Shown here in pieces: positions 1 through 10,594 of a stretch of DNA of 27,284 nt. The position numbers and the translations under genes were made by a program. The first letter of the stretch is position 1. Every line of letters begins with the position of its first letter. The notes under the pieces are model-generated. The model did not search any database. It saw only the letters and a list, made by a program, of their open reading frames with translations, and had not been told where the DNA came from. Source of the stretch: Myxococcota bacterium (GTDB taxonomy: Bacteria; Myxococcota; Polyangia; GCA-2747355; JAKLHH01); contig JAKLHH010000005.1 in assembly GCA_022710245.1 (NCBI GenBank), positions 1-27,284 on the forward strand. The letters are read 5' to 3'.

Positions 1-1
1 C

Positions 2-1534
2 CGCTCGGGCGCCCCCGCGGACCGGCTGATCCCGATCACTGACCTCTGGGTCTCCGTGGTGGGCGACCGCGTGGTGCTGCGCTCACGCCGCCTCGACCGC
101 GAGGTGATCCCGTCGCTGACGAGCGCGCACAACTTCTCGGTGCGCAGCCTCGGTCTCTACCGCTTCCTCTGCAGCCTGCCCTCGCAGGCCGCCGGCGGGG
201 TCTACTGGAGCTGGGGGCCGCTCGGGTCGGCGCCCTTCCTGCCCCGCGTGAGCTGCGGCCGCCTGGTGCTAGCGCGCGCCACCTGGAACCTGGGCGCCGC
301 CGAGCTCGAGCCGCTCGGCCAGGCGAAGGGGACCGGGCTCTTCCAGGCGGTGCAGCGACTCCGCGAGCGCTTCGCCTGGCCGCGCTGGGTGGTCGTCGCC
401 GACAGCGACAACGAGCTGCCGGTCGACCTCGACAACGTGCTCAGCGTCGAGACCTTCGTCCACCTCGTCCGCGGCCGCGGCGGGGTCACCATCACCGAGC
501 TCTTCCCCGCGCCGGAGGAGCTCTGCGCGGGCGGGCCGGAGGGGCGCTTCGTGCACGAGCTCGTGGTGCCCTTCGTCCGCGCCGCGGAGTCGCGGCCGGC
601 GGTGCGACCGGTGCGCGCGCCGGCCACCGTGCGGCGCTCGTTGCCGCCGGGCTCCGAGGGGCTCTACCTCTGCCTCTACACCGGCACCGCGACCGCGGAC
701 CTGGTGCTCCGGCAGGTGGTGCGGCCCGTCGTCGACCAGGTGACCCGGGAGGGGCTCGCCGACCGCTGGTTCTTCATCCGCTACGGCGGCGCCTCCGACT
801 GGCACCTCCGGCTGCGCTTCTTCGGCGAGCCGTCCGTGCTGCAGCGTGAGGTCCTGCCGCGCGTGGAGCAGGCCGCCGCGCCGCTCCTCGCCACGCGACA
901 GGTCTGGCGCCTGCAGCTCGACACCTACGAGCGGGAGGTGGAGCGCTACGGCGGCAGCGACGAGGCGATGCTGCTGGCGGAGCAGATCTTCCGGGCCGAC
1001 AGCGACTGCGTGCTCGACCTCGTCGAGGGGCTCCAGGAGGCGCCGCCGGATGCCCGCTGGCGCCTCGCGCTCCAGGGCGTCCACCTCCTCCTCGTCGAGC
1101 TAGGGCTACCGCTCCCGCTCCGCCTCCAGCTGATGCAGGGCAGCCGCGACGGGCTCGGACGCGAGCTCGCGATGGACACGGCGCTGCGGCGTCAGCTCGG
1201 CCAGCGCTACCGCGCCGAGCGGCAGCGGCTCCTCGCGCTGATCTGCGGCGAGCTCGACGGCGACGAGGTGCTCGCGCCTCACCTCGCCGCGCTTCACCGC
1301 CGGTCGCAGGCGCTGGCCCCCACCATCGCCGCGCTGCGGGCGGCGGCGCAGGCGGGTCGGCTGCAGCGCTCCCTCGGCGAGCTGGCCTCGAGCTTCGTGC
1401 ACATGCACGCGAACCGGTTGCTGCGCTCGGCCGCGCGCGCCCAGGAGCTGGTCCTCTACGACCTCCTCGCCCGCCTCTACGAGTCGCAGAAGGCCACCGC
1501 GCGGCCCGCAGAGGAAGCGCCCGCCGGCCAGTGA
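2..1534 (+). CDS. LanB-type lantibiotic dehydratase, C-terminal part (5' end outside window)
   Basis: The open frame runs from the left edge without a stop, so this is the 3' part of a longer gene; the GTG at 56 is internal. The first residues (LIPITDLWVSVVGD, then VVLRSRRLDREVIPSLTSAHN) match the end of the large glutamylation domain of class I lanthipeptide dehydratases. From about base 640 onward (GLYLCLYTGTAT, then DRWFFIRYGGASDWHLRLRF) it matches the SpaB-C / thiopeptide-type elimination domain. Such enzymes use glutamyl-tRNA to glutamylate Ser/Thr of a precursor and then eliminate glutamate to give dehydroalanine or dehydrobutyrine. Both domains appear to be on one chain, as in full-length LanB. 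The likely substrates are the two precursors at 4124 and 5844. It ends 13 bases from the convergent Kelch gene. The family is confident; the active residues of the glutamylation domain cannot be checked because the N-terminus is missing. Confidence 0.87.
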   Translation, partial: RSGAPADRLIPITDLWVSVVGDRVVLRSRRLDREVIPSLTSAHNFSVRSLGLYRFLCSLPSQAAGGVYWSWGPLGSAPFLPRVSCGRLVLARATWNLGAAELEPLGQAKGTGLFQAVQRLRERFAWPRWVVVADSDNELPVDLDNVLSVETFVHLVRGRGGVTITELFPAPEELCAGGPEGRFVHELVVPFVRAAESRPAVRPVRAPATVRRSLPPGSEGLYLCLYTGTATADLVLRQVVRPVVDQVTREGLADRWFFIRYGGASDWHLRLRFFGEPSVLQREVLPRVEQAAAPLLATRQVWRLQLDTYEREVERYGGSDEAMLLAEQIFRADSDCVLDLVEGLQEAPPDARWRLALQGVHLLLVELGLPLPLRLQLMQGSRDGLGRELAMDTALRRQLGQRYRAERQRLLALICGELDGDEVLAPHLAALHRRSQALAPTIAALRAAAQAGRLQRSLGELASSFVHMHANRLLRSAARAQELVLYDLLARLYESQKATARPAEEAPAGQ

Positions 1535-1543
1535 TCGCTGGCC
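1526..1543. terminator. Dyad between convergent genes, possible bidirectional terminator
   Basis: GGCCAG (1526-1531) and CTGGCC (1538-1543) form a 6-bp dyad with a 6-base loop that spans the dehydratase stop codon and reaches into the short gap before the convergent Kelch gene. There is no T-tract on either side, so an intrinsic terminator is only possible. Confidence 0.3.
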
Positions 1544-1547
1544 AGCG

Positions 1548-3080
1548 CTACCTGGCGGTGCAGCCGTCGATCAGCACCTGGCAGGTCGAGGAGCAGGCGA
1601 GCGCGCCGCCAGCGTAGCCGAGGGCCTGACAGGTGAGGCCGCCGAAGTCCTTCCCGTCGCAGCCCTCGCTGAGGTCCCCGTCCGACTCCTTGATGCCGTT
1701 GCCGCACCCGCGCTCGACCTGGAAGCAGCCGACCCAGACGCTGCTGTCGGCCAGCGTGCCCTTGCTGTCGCTGGCGCCACCGAAGAGCAGCACGCCGCCC
1801 TCGGCGCCGAGCGAGACCATGCTGTGGCCGTAGCGCGGGCCCGGCTGCTCGAGGGGCTTCTTGAAGTCGCCGTCCTGCCAGCCGCGCAGCGTCGGATCGA
1901 CCTCCCTCGGGTCGAGCACGTAGGTCCTGGCGGAGGCGGTGGTGGTCTTCTCGTCGCGGCCACCGAAGAGGACCAGCTGACCGCTGAGCTGCTCCCTGAC
2001 GGCGGCAGCCTCGACGGGCGGAGACCTCAGCTCGAGCTCGAGGCTCTCCCAGGTGCTCTTGCCGAGGTCGAGCCGCCAGGTGTCTCGCAGCGGGTTGCGC
2101 TGCTGGCACCAGCCGCCCGCGATGAAGAGCTGGTCGAGGCCAGCGTCGTAGGCCATCAGGTGCTGCGTGCGCAGGTAGAGGCGAGAGGTCCCTGCCGTCG
2201 TGGTGGAGACCGTGTGCCAGGCGCCGCCCTCGAGGGCCCAGAGGTCGAGGTAGAAGCCGCCACCGGCGTCCTCGCCCCCCCAGAGGAGCGCCCGCTGCCG
2301 GCGTTCGTCCCAGACGAGCTGGTGCCCGCTGACCGCGCTCGGCAGCGGGCGGGCGGCGGCCTCCGGCGTCCAGGTCTCGCCGTCGAAGCTCCAGGTGTCG
2401 TTGACGAGCTCCTTGATGGTGGGTGGACCGACCTCGCCGCCGAAGACGACGGCGCGAGCGCGGCTGCGGTCGAAGACCATGGCTGGCGAGGAGCGCGCGC
2501 GGGGGCGGCTGAGCGGCTGCTGCTGGCTCCACGTGCCCTGCAGATCACACGGGGTCTCGCTGAGGCGCTCCAGCGCCAGCGTCCAGGTGTCATCGAGCTG
2601 CCGGGCCGTGGTGTCCGCTCCGCCGAAGAGGAGGATCCGACGCGCAACGGGATCGTAGGCCAGCGCGGCGCGCATGCGCGCGGGCGGCGAGGGGCTCCCC
2701 GAGGTCAGCGGCAGCCGCCGCCAGCGGAGGCTCTCTCGCCGGCAGGTCTTCGAGCAGCCGTCGTGGTCCTTCTCGTTGCGGTCGTCACACTCCTCCCCTG
2801 GCGGGTCCTTGACCCCGTCGCCGCAGCGTGGCTTCACGCAGGCCCCCTTGCGGCAGACGAAGGGGCCGAGCCCGGAGAACTGACAGGACACCGTGTCGGC
2901 CTTGCCCTCGCAGATCGTCAGCTGCACAGGCTGGACGCAGCTCCGCAGCTCCTCGTGGCAGATCTGGTCGCTGGCGCAGTAGAGCCCGCCCCACGGGCAC
3001 TCGACCACCCGCGACTCGAGGCAGCCGCCGAGGACCAGCGCCGCGGCCGCCAGCGAGGTGAGAGACGCTGGAGCGCGCAT
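1548..3080 (-). CDS. Kelch-repeat lipoprotein with myxobacterial cysteine-rich repeats
   Basis: 510 aa from the ATG at 3080. That start puts a signal peptide with lipobox LGGC at the N-terminus (MRAPASLTSLAAAALVLGGC); the longer upstream reading has no signal sequence. After a Cys-rich segment comes CGDGVKDPPGEECDDRN...DGCSKTC, the CGDG/GEECDD repeat typical of myxobacterial surface proteins. Roughly residues 115-440 are Kelch-type beta-propeller blades (repeated LLFGGxD, ARAVVFGGE, LWGGEDAGG, LVLFGGRDE, VLLFGGASD motifs with W in the following strand). A second Cys-rich module (CGNGIKESDGDLSEGCDG) closes the protein. It is expected at the outer membrane or cell surface, in a binding or scaffold role; the ligand is unknown. 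A TATCAT box ends 7 bases before the ATG, so the mRNA may be leaderless. Confidence 0.8.
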   Translation of the reverse strand: MRAPASLTSLAAAALVLGGCLESRVVECPWGGLYCASDQICHEELRSCVQPVQLTICEGKADTVSCQFSGLGPFVCRKGACVKPRCGDGVKDPPGEECDDRNEKDHDGCSKTCRRESLRWRRLPLTSGSPSPPARMRAALAYDPVARRILLFGGADTTARQLDDTWTLALERLSETPCDLQGTWSQQQPLSRPRARSSPAMVFDRSRARAVVFGGEVGPPTIKELVNDTWSFDGETWTPEAAARPLPSAVSGHQLVWDERRQRALLWGGEDAGGGFYLDLWALEGGAWHTVSTTTAGTSRLYLRTQHLMAYDAGLDQLFIAGGWCQQRNPLRDTWRLDLGKSTWESLELELRSPPVEAAAVREQLSGQLVLFGGRDEKTTTASARTYVLDPREVDPTLRGWQDGDFKKPLEQPGPRYGHSMVSLGAEGGVLLFGGASDSKGTLADSSVWVGCFQVERGCGNGIKESDGDLSEGCDGKDFGGLTCQALGYAGGALACSSTCQVLIDGCTAR

Positions 3081-3087
3081 GGCGCCG

Positions 3088-3141
3088 ATGATAGCTGACG
3101 GCTCCACTGCGTTGACACGATTTTGACGTGTACGTAAGAAT
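3088..3141. promoter_or_regulatory. Divergent promoter region between Kelch and 3187 lipoproteins
   Basis: On the plus strand TTGACA (3112-3117) is followed after 17 bases by TAAGAA (3135-3140; AAGAAT at 18), a good housekeeping-type promoter for the gene at 3187. On the minus strand TATCAT (3093-3088) lies 7 bases before the Kelch ATG, with only a poor -35 box. A second TTGACG (3123-3128) makes a short direct repeat with TTGACA, which could be an operator. Confidence 0.5.
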
Positions 3142-3186
3142 ACCGCTCCGACCGACGGAACCTTGGGGGTGCAGAGGAGGCCTGTG

Positions 3187-3939
3187 ATGCAGAGGATGTG
3201 GATGTGCTGGCTGGCGCTGCTCGCTGGCAGCGCGACTGGCTGCGGCGACGATGCGCCAGCCGCCAAGGTGGTCTGCCCGGCTGGCGAGAAGTGTCCGCTC
3301 ACCGGCAGCGAGCGCTACACCTACAAGGAGCTCTCCCAGGAGTGGTGGAAGTGGACGCTCTCCATCCCGACGGCGAAGAACCCGATGAACGACACCGACG
3401 GCTCCCTCTGCGGCGAGCAGCAGCCCACGGGCAAGCCCTACTTCTTCCTCTCCAGCGGAGCCTCGGCCACGCTCACCAAGCGCGCCTGCAAGATCCCGAG
3501 CGGCAAGGGCCTCTTCTTCCCGGTCCTCACGCTCCAGTGCACCGCCTGCAAGGAGAACGAGGACTGCCAGCTGCGAGGTGAGGCGGGGACCACCTGCAAG
3601 GGGGATCCGCAGACGGACGAGTTCCTCACCAGCTGCGCCGCGGACTCCTCGGGTTTCCCCGATGGCGTCGCCGAGATGAGCGTCGCGGTGGACAAGCAGC
3701 CGGTCGAGGGGCTCACCGGACACCGGGTCGAGAGCGGCCTTTTCACCATCACCGGCGTCAGCAAGCCAGAGGAGCAGCTGCCGACCTTCTACTGCACGAC
3801 GGGGAGCCGGAAGGCAGCGGCGGATGGGTACTGGGTCTTCCTGGAGCCGATGGCCAAGGGGAGCCACACCGTCACCATCAACGCCAAGCACAAGCAGGGC
3901 TACGAGCAGCATGTCGAGTACACGCTCGACGTCCAGTAG
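3187..3939 (+). CDS. Secreted lipoprotein of an uncharacterised 'WWKW' family
   Basis: 250 aa from ATG 3187, chosen because AGGAGG (3175-3180) lies 6 bases upstream and the reading starts a lipoprotein signal (MQRMWMCWLALLAGSATGC). The TTG at 3163 and GTG at 3184 are less likely. After the signal the protein has YKELSQEWWKWTLSIPTAKNP...DGSLCGEQQ...FFLSS, then CKIPSGKGLFFPVL. This pattern (WW-W...IP..NP...G..C...Q...FL...C.IP.GK.LFFP) recurs in uncharacterised secreted proteins of diverse bacteria. Eight or more cysteines in the mature part suggest disulfides and a periplasmic or extracellular site. The C-terminus (KGSHTVTINAKHKQGY...YTLDV) looks like a beta-sandwich end. The function is unknown. 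It sits between the Kelch gene and precursor 1 and may not belong to the RiPP pathway. Confidence 0.72.
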   Translation: MQRMWMCWLALLAGSATGCGDDAPAAKVVCPAGEKCPLTGSERYTYKELSQEWWKWTLSIPTAKNPMNDTDGSLCGEQQPTGKPYFFLSSGASATLTKRACKIPSGKGLFFPVLTLQCTACKENEDCQLRGEAGTTCKGDPQTDEFLTSCAADSSGFPDGVAEMSVAVDKQPVEGLTGHRVESGLFTITGVSKPEEQLPTFYCTTGSRKAAADGYWVFLEPMAKGSHTVTINAKHKQGYEQHVEYTLDVQ

Positions 3940-3961
3940 CGCGCTGCTCGTGTGCCGGGGC

Positions 3962-3977
3962 TGGCATGCCGTCTGCA
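3962..3977 (+). promoter_or_regulatory. Candidate sigma-54 promoter upstream of precursor 1
   Basis: TGGCAT-N5-CTGCA, with GG at 3963-3964 and GC at 3975-3976, exactly 12 bases apart as the -24/-12 class needs. It shares TGGCATGC with the elements at 16152 and 26958. The predicted start is near 3988, giving a long (about 136 base) leader to the ATG at 4124. A separate housekeeping-type promoter lies closer. Confidence 0.48.
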
Positions 3978-4056
3978 AAGCCTTAGAGGCAGGTCAGGCG
4001 GTCGCGGCGTAGCTGCTGCAAACCACAAATTGGCAAGGCCGAGCCAGAAAAAACTG

Positions 4057-4086
4057 TTGATCCGTACGCGTCAGTTAGAATACGAT
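4057..4086 (+). promoter_or_regulatory. Housekeeping-type promoter of precursor 1
   Basis: TTGATC (4057-4062), an 18-base spacer and TACGAT (4081-4086). The same spacing and a near-identical -10 box are seen at the divergent promoters at 10595-10647. It predicts a start near 4093 and a leader of about 30 bases containing GGAGG (4113-4117), 6 bases from ATG 4124. It is preceded by CAGAAAAAACTG (4045-4056). Confidence 0.5.
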
Positions 4087-4123
4087 TCCTCCGCTGAATT
4101 GGACTGTGGATTGGAGGCTCCTC

Positions 4124-4321
4124 ATGGTGAAGCGCAAGTTGCAGGTGAAGAAGACCGTCCTCCGCTCGCTCAACAACACCGAGATGACCGCTGTCAACGG
4201 CGGAGCGCGTAGCTTCAGCTCCTCCGAGTCCCAGCTGACCCACCACTGCTGGATCGGGCCCCAGCCCACCGTGGGCTGCCCCGTGGACTGCGGCTCCGTG
4301 GGCTGCGCCCCGGCGCAGTAG
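4124..4321 (+). CDS. Class I lanthipeptide-type precursor peptide 1 (GG leader)
   Basis: 65 aa from ATG 4124, set by GGAGG 6 bases upstream; a longer in-frame reading from 4106 lacks a ribosome site. The leader MVKRKLQVKKTVLRSLNNTE...VNGG has the LxLKK-type box seen in class I lanthipeptide ('natural product precursor') leaders and ends in a double glycine (G26-G27), the usual cut site of C39-peptidase transporters such as the one at 6018. The 38-residue core (A28-Q65) has Cys at 42, 52, 56 and 61. T39-C42, T49-C52 and S58-C61 are each Ser/Thr-x2-Cys pairs; C56 and the S30-S36 serine cluster remain for other links or dehydration. It is a likely substrate of the dehydratase at 2-1534. Ring formation is inferred; no cyclase is in the window. 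Confidence 0.85.
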   Translation: MVKRKLQVKKTVLRSLNNTEMTAVNGGARSFSSSESQLTHHCWIGPQPTVGCPVDCGSVGCAPAQ

Positions 4322-4398
4322 CACGGCACCTACCGCCCGAGACGCGGGCCGGCTACCGCCAGCAGCCAGAGCAGAGCTAGACGACAGGCAGCGCCTCG

Positions 4399-4415
4399 AG
4401 GAGCGGCACGCTCCT
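4399..4415 (+). terminator. Hairpin downstream of precursor 1
   Basis: AGGAGCG-GCA-CGCTCCT, a perfect 7-bp stem with a 3-base loop about 78 bases after the precursor stop, followed by GGGGTTGTCCT with only a weak T run. A probable terminator. Confidence 0.45.
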
Positions 4416-4445
4416 GGGGTTGTCCTCTGCGCGCGTGGATGCTGG

Positions 4446-4471
4446 CGAGGTGCGGGGCCGCGCGCACCTCG
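4446..4471. terminator. Hairpin between convergent precursor 1 and PEGA gene
   Basis: CGAGGTGCG and CGCACCTCG form a perfect 9-bp stem with an 8-base loop, just 4 bases from the end of the convergent gene at 4476. It is well placed as a bidirectional terminator, though it has no T-tract. Confidence 0.5.
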
Positions 4472-4475
4472 GCGC

Positions 4476-5603
4476 TCAGAACTCGAGGACGACCCCGGCC
4501 CGGACCCCGCCGCGGGTGAGGCCGAAGGGGATCCTCGAGAGCCGGAGCGCGGGCTCCTCGGGCATCCGCTCCACCGCGCGCGGCTGGTTCAGGATGACGA
4601 GCACCACGCCGGCCAGGGTCATCGCGGCGCCGACACCGAGCAGGGCGATGGAGGCCTGGTACTCGCGGTTGGCCTTCGTCTCCAGCGACTGCAGCGCCGC
4701 CCATTCCTGGCGCTCCGCCTCCGTCTCCAGCTGGTCCGGCACACAGCCGCCGGCCGCGCGTCCGGAGCAGAGGCGGTCGAAGCGTTCCTTCTGGGAGTTG
4801 AAGTCACTCCGCCCGACCAGGTAGAGCGGGAGCGCCGTCGCCGCGATGGCGAGGCCGCTGCCAAGGACGGTCCAGGGGAGCCAGCGTCGCTGCCAGCGCC
4901 GCTGGAAGACGACCTCCGGGCGCCGGGGCGAGAGGCGCAGCTCGATCGACGCCAGCTTGCCGGGCTCCAGCGTCGCCTGTTGCGCGACGGTGACGAACCC
5001 GGGCTTGGTCACCAGCACCGCGTGGACACCTGGCAGGAGGACCCGCGTCATCGCCCCGGGGCCGACGAAGAGGGGCTTCCCGTCGAGCACGACCCGCGCG
5101 CCCTCCTCGCGGCAGGAGACGCGCAGGCGAGAGAGGCCGCGCTCGAGGAGCGTGAGGTAGGTCTTCGCCTGGCGGTGCAGGCTCGCGCCGAGCGGCTCCG
5201 CGCCGTGCCGTAGCGCCGACTGGACGTGCTCGTAGGCCTCGAGGTTGCGGCCGAGGTTCACGAGGCACTCGACGATGTTGTAGCGGATCGCCGGGTGATC
5301 CCACTCCTTCACCGCCGCAGAGTAACGGGCGAGCGCCTCCGCGTGCTTCTCGTCCATGAAGAGGCGGTTCCCCTCGCGGTAGAGCGCGAGCGCTCGCGCG
5401 CGGCGCGCGGGGCTCACTCCTCGCGTCCAGGGCGTCTCCCCCTCGGCGCTGGGCATCGAGGCTGGCGCGCGGGTCGACGGCCGCGCCTCGCCCTCCTGGG
5501 CGCCGGCGCTCCGGGCGGCGAGCAGCAGCAGGACCGCGACGCCGCGCCAGCTCCCGCAGTGAACGAGCGATGGCTGGGCGTGAGGCCTCTGTTCATTTGC
5601 CAC
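4476..5603 (-). CDS. TPR / PEGA-domain membrane protein
   Basis: 375 aa from GTG 5603, preferred because GAGGTGG lies just upstream, a good promoter follows it, and the reading begins with a plausible signal peptide (WRGVAVLLLLAARSAGAQ); the longer frame has no signal. Residues of about 75-170 contain TPR-like helices (ALALYREGNRLFMDEKHAEALARYSAA, with Trp and Tyr at usual positions). A PEGA-like segment follows (ARVVLDGKPLFVGPGAMTRV...PGVHAVLVTKPGF), the module many myxobacterial envelope proteins carry on the periplasmic side. Two hydrophobic segments (WTVLGSGLAIAATALPLYLV and ASIALLGVGAAMTLAGVVLV) flank a charged, Cys-containing loop near the C-terminus. The role is unknown and it is probably an envelope protein. 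It lies between the two precursors but reads away from precursor 2, so its link to them is unproven. Confidence 0.72.
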   Translation of the reverse strand: MANEQRPHAQPSLVHCGSWRGVAVLLLLAARSAGAQEGEARPSTRAPASMPSAEGETPWTRGVSPARRARALALYREGNRLFMDEKHAEALARYSAAVKEWDHPAIRYNIVECLVNLGRNLEAYEHVQSALRHGAEPLGASLHRQAKTYLTLLERGLSRLRVSCREEGARVVLDGKPLFVGPGAMTRVLLPGVHAVLVTKPGFVTVAQQATLEPGKLASIELRLSPRRPEVVFQRRWQRRWLPWTVLGSGLAIAATALPLYLVGRSDFNSQKERFDRLCSGRAAGGCVPDQLETEAERQEWAALQSLETKANREYQASIALLGVGAAMTLAGVVLVILNQPRAVERMPEEPALRLSRIPFGLTRGGVRAGVVLEF

Positions 5604-5623
5604 GGCAGCCACCTCGATGGACC

Positions 5624-5653
5624 AAGCTAGCACCCGTCGTCGGCGAGTCGCAA
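5624..5653 (-). promoter_or_regulatory. Housekeeping-type promoter of TPR/PEGA gene
   Basis: On the minus strand TTGCGA (5653-5648), 18 bases, TAGCTT (5629-5624). The predicted start near 5617 gives a leader of about 14 bases carrying GAGGTGG before GTG 5603. Confidence 0.45.
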
Positions 5654-5672
5654 GGAGCGGAGCGCAGCATCG

Positions 5673-5704
5673 GCCGGCAGGACTGGCCGGCAAGACCTGC
5701 CGGC
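5673..5704. promoter_or_regulatory. Perfect inverted repeat upstream of precursor 2 promoter
   Basis: GCCGGCAGG (5673-5681) and CCTGCCGGC (5696-5704) are perfect 9-bp arms with a 14-base spacer that itself holds GGCCGG. Relative to the predicted sigma-54 start at 5777 it lies at about -104 to -73, the usual place for an enhancer site bound by a dimeric activator. It could instead be an RNA hairpin, but no upstream gene on the plus strand needs a terminator here. Confidence 0.45.
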
Positions 5705-5750
5705 GACCCTCCGGACGACGGCGTCCGTCGAGTTCTCCCGCGGTGTGCGC

Positions 5751-5766
5751 TGGCACTCCGGTTGCT
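5751..5766 (+). promoter_or_regulatory. Strong sigma-54 promoter of precursor 2
   Basis: TGGCAC-TCCGG-TTGCT keeps the conserved -24 (TGGCAC) and -12 (TTGCT) bases with correct 12-base GG-GC spacing. It differs at only two spacer bases from the minus-strand element at 25014-25029. The predicted start near 5777 leaves a leader of about 67 bases before ATG 5844, containing AGGAGG 6 bases from the ATG. Confidence 0.7.
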
Positions 5767-5843
5767 CCAGCGTGGCGCGACGCGAGCAGCGACCGTGGGT
5801 TGCTGCTCCTGACCAGCTGATCCGACAACGCAGGAGGACGACC

Positions 5844-6008
5844 ATGAAGAAGCTGAACCTGAAGAAGCAGACCATCAAGCAGCTGACCCACAAGCTGGCA
5901 TCCGCCGTCAACGCGGGCAAGGCACCGCCGCCGGTGGTGGTCCTGCCGGACACGAACCTCTGGTGCAACCTGACCCAGTACAAGTGCGTGTCCGGGATCT
6001 GCTGGTAG
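5844..6008 (+). CDS. Lanthipeptide-type precursor peptide 2 (no double glycine)
   Basis: 54 aa from ATG 5844, with AGGAGG (5832-5837) 6 bases upstream. The leader begins MKKLNLKKQTIKQLTHKL, sharing the LxLKK-T-L pattern of precursor 1. The C-terminal part is Cys-rich and evenly patterned: T37-x3-C41, T44-x3-C48 and S50-x2-C53, three Ser/Thr-Cys pairs that would suit three (methyl)lanthionine rings, ending in Trp54. Unlike precursor 1 there is no GG; the nearest candidate cut is A24-G25, followed by a proline/valine stretch (KAPPPVVVLP). The peptide ends 9 bases from the convergent transporter gene at 6018. It is probably modified by the dehydratase at 2-1534. Its class is inferred from leader and core pattern, not from a database match. 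Confidence 0.8.
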   Translation: MKKLNLKKQTIKQLTHKLASAVNAGKAPPPVVVLPDTNLWCNLTQYKCVSGICW

Positions 6009-6017
6009 CTCGACGGC

Positions 6018-8292
<2,275 letters not shown>

Positions 8293-8303
<11 letters not shown>

Positions 8304-10545
8304 CGGCGGCCCTCGAGAGCTCCTTCAGCCCCGGCACCAGCTTGAAGAGGATCGGCTCGGAGCGCACGCGCACCCGCGCGACGCCCAGCATCCCGTCGTG
8401 GTAGCTGTAGGTCCGCCCCTGCGCGCTGAAGGTCCGCGCCCGCAGCGGCGCTTGCAGCAGCACCACCGGCCCGGCGGGGGTCACCGCGTCGGCGAGGTCG
8501 GGCCCGAGGAAGCGCTGGGCCTCCTTCGGCCCGATCACCTCGTCGCCGATGGAGCCCACCTCCAGCTCGCGGAAGGTGCGATCGTAGCCCGCCAGCTCGA
8601 GGCGGAGGAGCATCCCCGCGCGGAGCTGGGGCCGGTACTGCCCGGGGAGCATGACCACCACCACGTGGTCGGCCTGGTCCCCGGTGAGCGAGAGGAGGCT
8701 GTCGCCCGGGTTGACGTGCTGGCCCTGGCGGACGCGGAGGTCGCCGACGACGCCCGCGTGCGGGGCGAGGACCGTGCGCTCCGCGAGCCGCGCCTCGGCG
8801 ACCTTCCGCTCCGCGAGGAGCGAGCCGAGCGCCTGGCCGGTGGCCGGGTCGCTCGGATCGCGCAGGCGCGCGACCAGCTTGAGCTCGAAGTCACGGTGCA
8901 GCCGCCGCAGCTCGGCGACCTCGCCGGCGTCGTGGAAGCGCAGGAGCTCCTCGCCGGCCCGCACGCGCTGGCCGGGCTGCACCGAGAGCTCCTTGACCGT
9001 GCCGGCGACGACGGCCGTCAGGCTGGTCCGCCCTCGCACGCGCACCACGGCGGGGCCCTCGGCGTACTCGTGGACGCGTCCGACGGAGATGAAGATGAGC
9101 CCCGCGGCGACCATGGCGAGGAGCAGCCAGTAGGTCGCCCGCGTCCAGCCCGGCGAGAGGTGCAGCACGCTGCCGTGGCGGCGGCGGTCGCGGCGCCAGT
9201 GATCGAGGGCCTCCTCGCGGAAGAGGTCGGGGGTCTGCCCGCGGAACGCCTGCGCGGCCGCGGCCTCGCGCTCGCGGAGCTCGGCCTTCAGCGCCAGGTG
9301 CTCGAGCGGCGGCCCGCAGTGCTCGGCGAGCAGCCTCAGCGCGGCGAGGTCGCTCTCGGCGAAGGGCGGCGCTCCACCCTCGCGCACGGCGGTGAGCACG
9401 GCGAGGACCTGGCCGCCGTGCGCCGCGACCGGCACCGCGAGGAGGCGCTCGTCGCCGCGGGCCTCCGGGTCGTCGGCGGCGCGGTCGAAGCGCGGGTCCG
9501 CGTCGACGCGGTCGACGCGGAGCGCCTCGCCGGTGCGCACCACGAAGCTGGAGAGGCCCACCACCGCGCTCTCGCGTCGCTCCTCCTCGAGCGGGCCCTC
9601 GCGCGACCAGAGCGTATCGCTGGCGGCGTCGTGGAGCAGGCAGAAGGTGCGGGCCGCGCTGACGAGCTTGGCCGCGCCGCGCGCGACGAGGCTCGCCGCC
9701 GTGGCGAGGTCGTCTCGCGAGGCGAGCTGGCCGGCGACCTCGAGCACCGCCTGCAGCCGCGTCGAGGTCGCCGCGTCGAGGCCCGCGTGGCGCGCCTCGA
9801 GGAGGCGGTGGCGTCCGTCGGCGAGCGCCCAGTAGCGGCGCACGGCGGCGAGCACGATGGCGCGGACCTCCGCCTCCGAGACCGGCCGGCGAGCGAGGTA
9901 GAAGAGGCGATCGTGGTCGACGAGCTCCTGGAAGAGCGCGAGGTCGCTGCCCCCCGAGAGCACCACGTTGACGGTGTCGATGCGAGGCAGCGACGTGACC
10001 ACCTGGCTGAGGAGCGCGCGCGCCTCCTCGGGGGCTACCCCGGACCCGACGGCGAGGACTCCGACCTCGTGCTGTTCGAGGGCCTCGAGCGCCTCGGGCA
10101 CGCTGCGCGCCGTGAGCACCTCGAGCTCCTCGAGCCCTCCTGCCACCACCTCTCGCGCCAGCCCGAGCAGCAGCACCGTCGTGCGGCGCCGGGTCAGGAG
10201 GTCGCGGAGCGCGGTCCCGGCCGCCGCCGCCACCTCCTGGAACTGCAGGCCCACCGCGAGCGACACGGCCCCGCGGTGGTCCTCGGCGCCGTCGATCCAG
10301 GCGACCCGGGCCCGAGCGCGCAGCGGCCCCGCCCCGAAGGGGAGCGCGCCCTCGAGCCCCACCACCGCTCCGGGTGAGAGCCACTCGCGCGCACCGGGCT
10401 CGAGGAGCAGCTGCATCCCGTCGAGGCCCACGTCGCGCGCGCGCGCGGTGGCCTGCTGCTCGCCCGCGCGGAGCTGCACGGCGCAGCGCACCCGGAGCCG
10501 GGGTTCGCTCGGAGCCCCCTGTGGCGGTCCGTCCTGATCCATCAT
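8293..10545 (-). CDS. PilZ / receiver-like / GAF / TM / HlyD fusion adaptor
   Basis: 750 aa from the first of two adjacent ATGs (10545, 10542); GGAG lies 3 and 6 bases upstream, so the second may be used. Residues 14-115 look like a PilZ domain (RLRVR at 16-20 fits RxxxR; DVGLDG at 38-43 replaces DxSxxG, with Gly for Ser). Residues 122-240 resemble a receiver fold without a clear phospho-acceptor Asp. Residues 270-418 are a GAF domain. One TM segment (470-488) is followed by a HlyD adaptor: biotinyl-lipoyl-like halves (AVVAGTVKELSVQPGQRVRAG, VLAPHAGVVGDLRVRQGQHV) separated by a short coiled coil. The topology is consistent: sensors in the cytoplasm, adaptor in the periplasm. It is the likely partner of the overlapping ABC transporter and possibly of the TolC at 11555. 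Most HlyD adaptors have only a short cytoplasmic N-terminus, so this is a sensor-adaptor fusion. Confidence 0.82.
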
Positions 10546-10594
10546 CCGCTCCGACGAGCAGCGCCGAGGCAGCGCGCCCGTTCGCTCCCGCCGC

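Noticed and set aside
4006..4020. GG-N10-GC pattern near 4006-4019 as a second sigma-54 site for precursor 1
   Set aside because: Beyond the GG and CTGCA the -24 half (CGGCGT) is poor, and better promoters lie on both sides.
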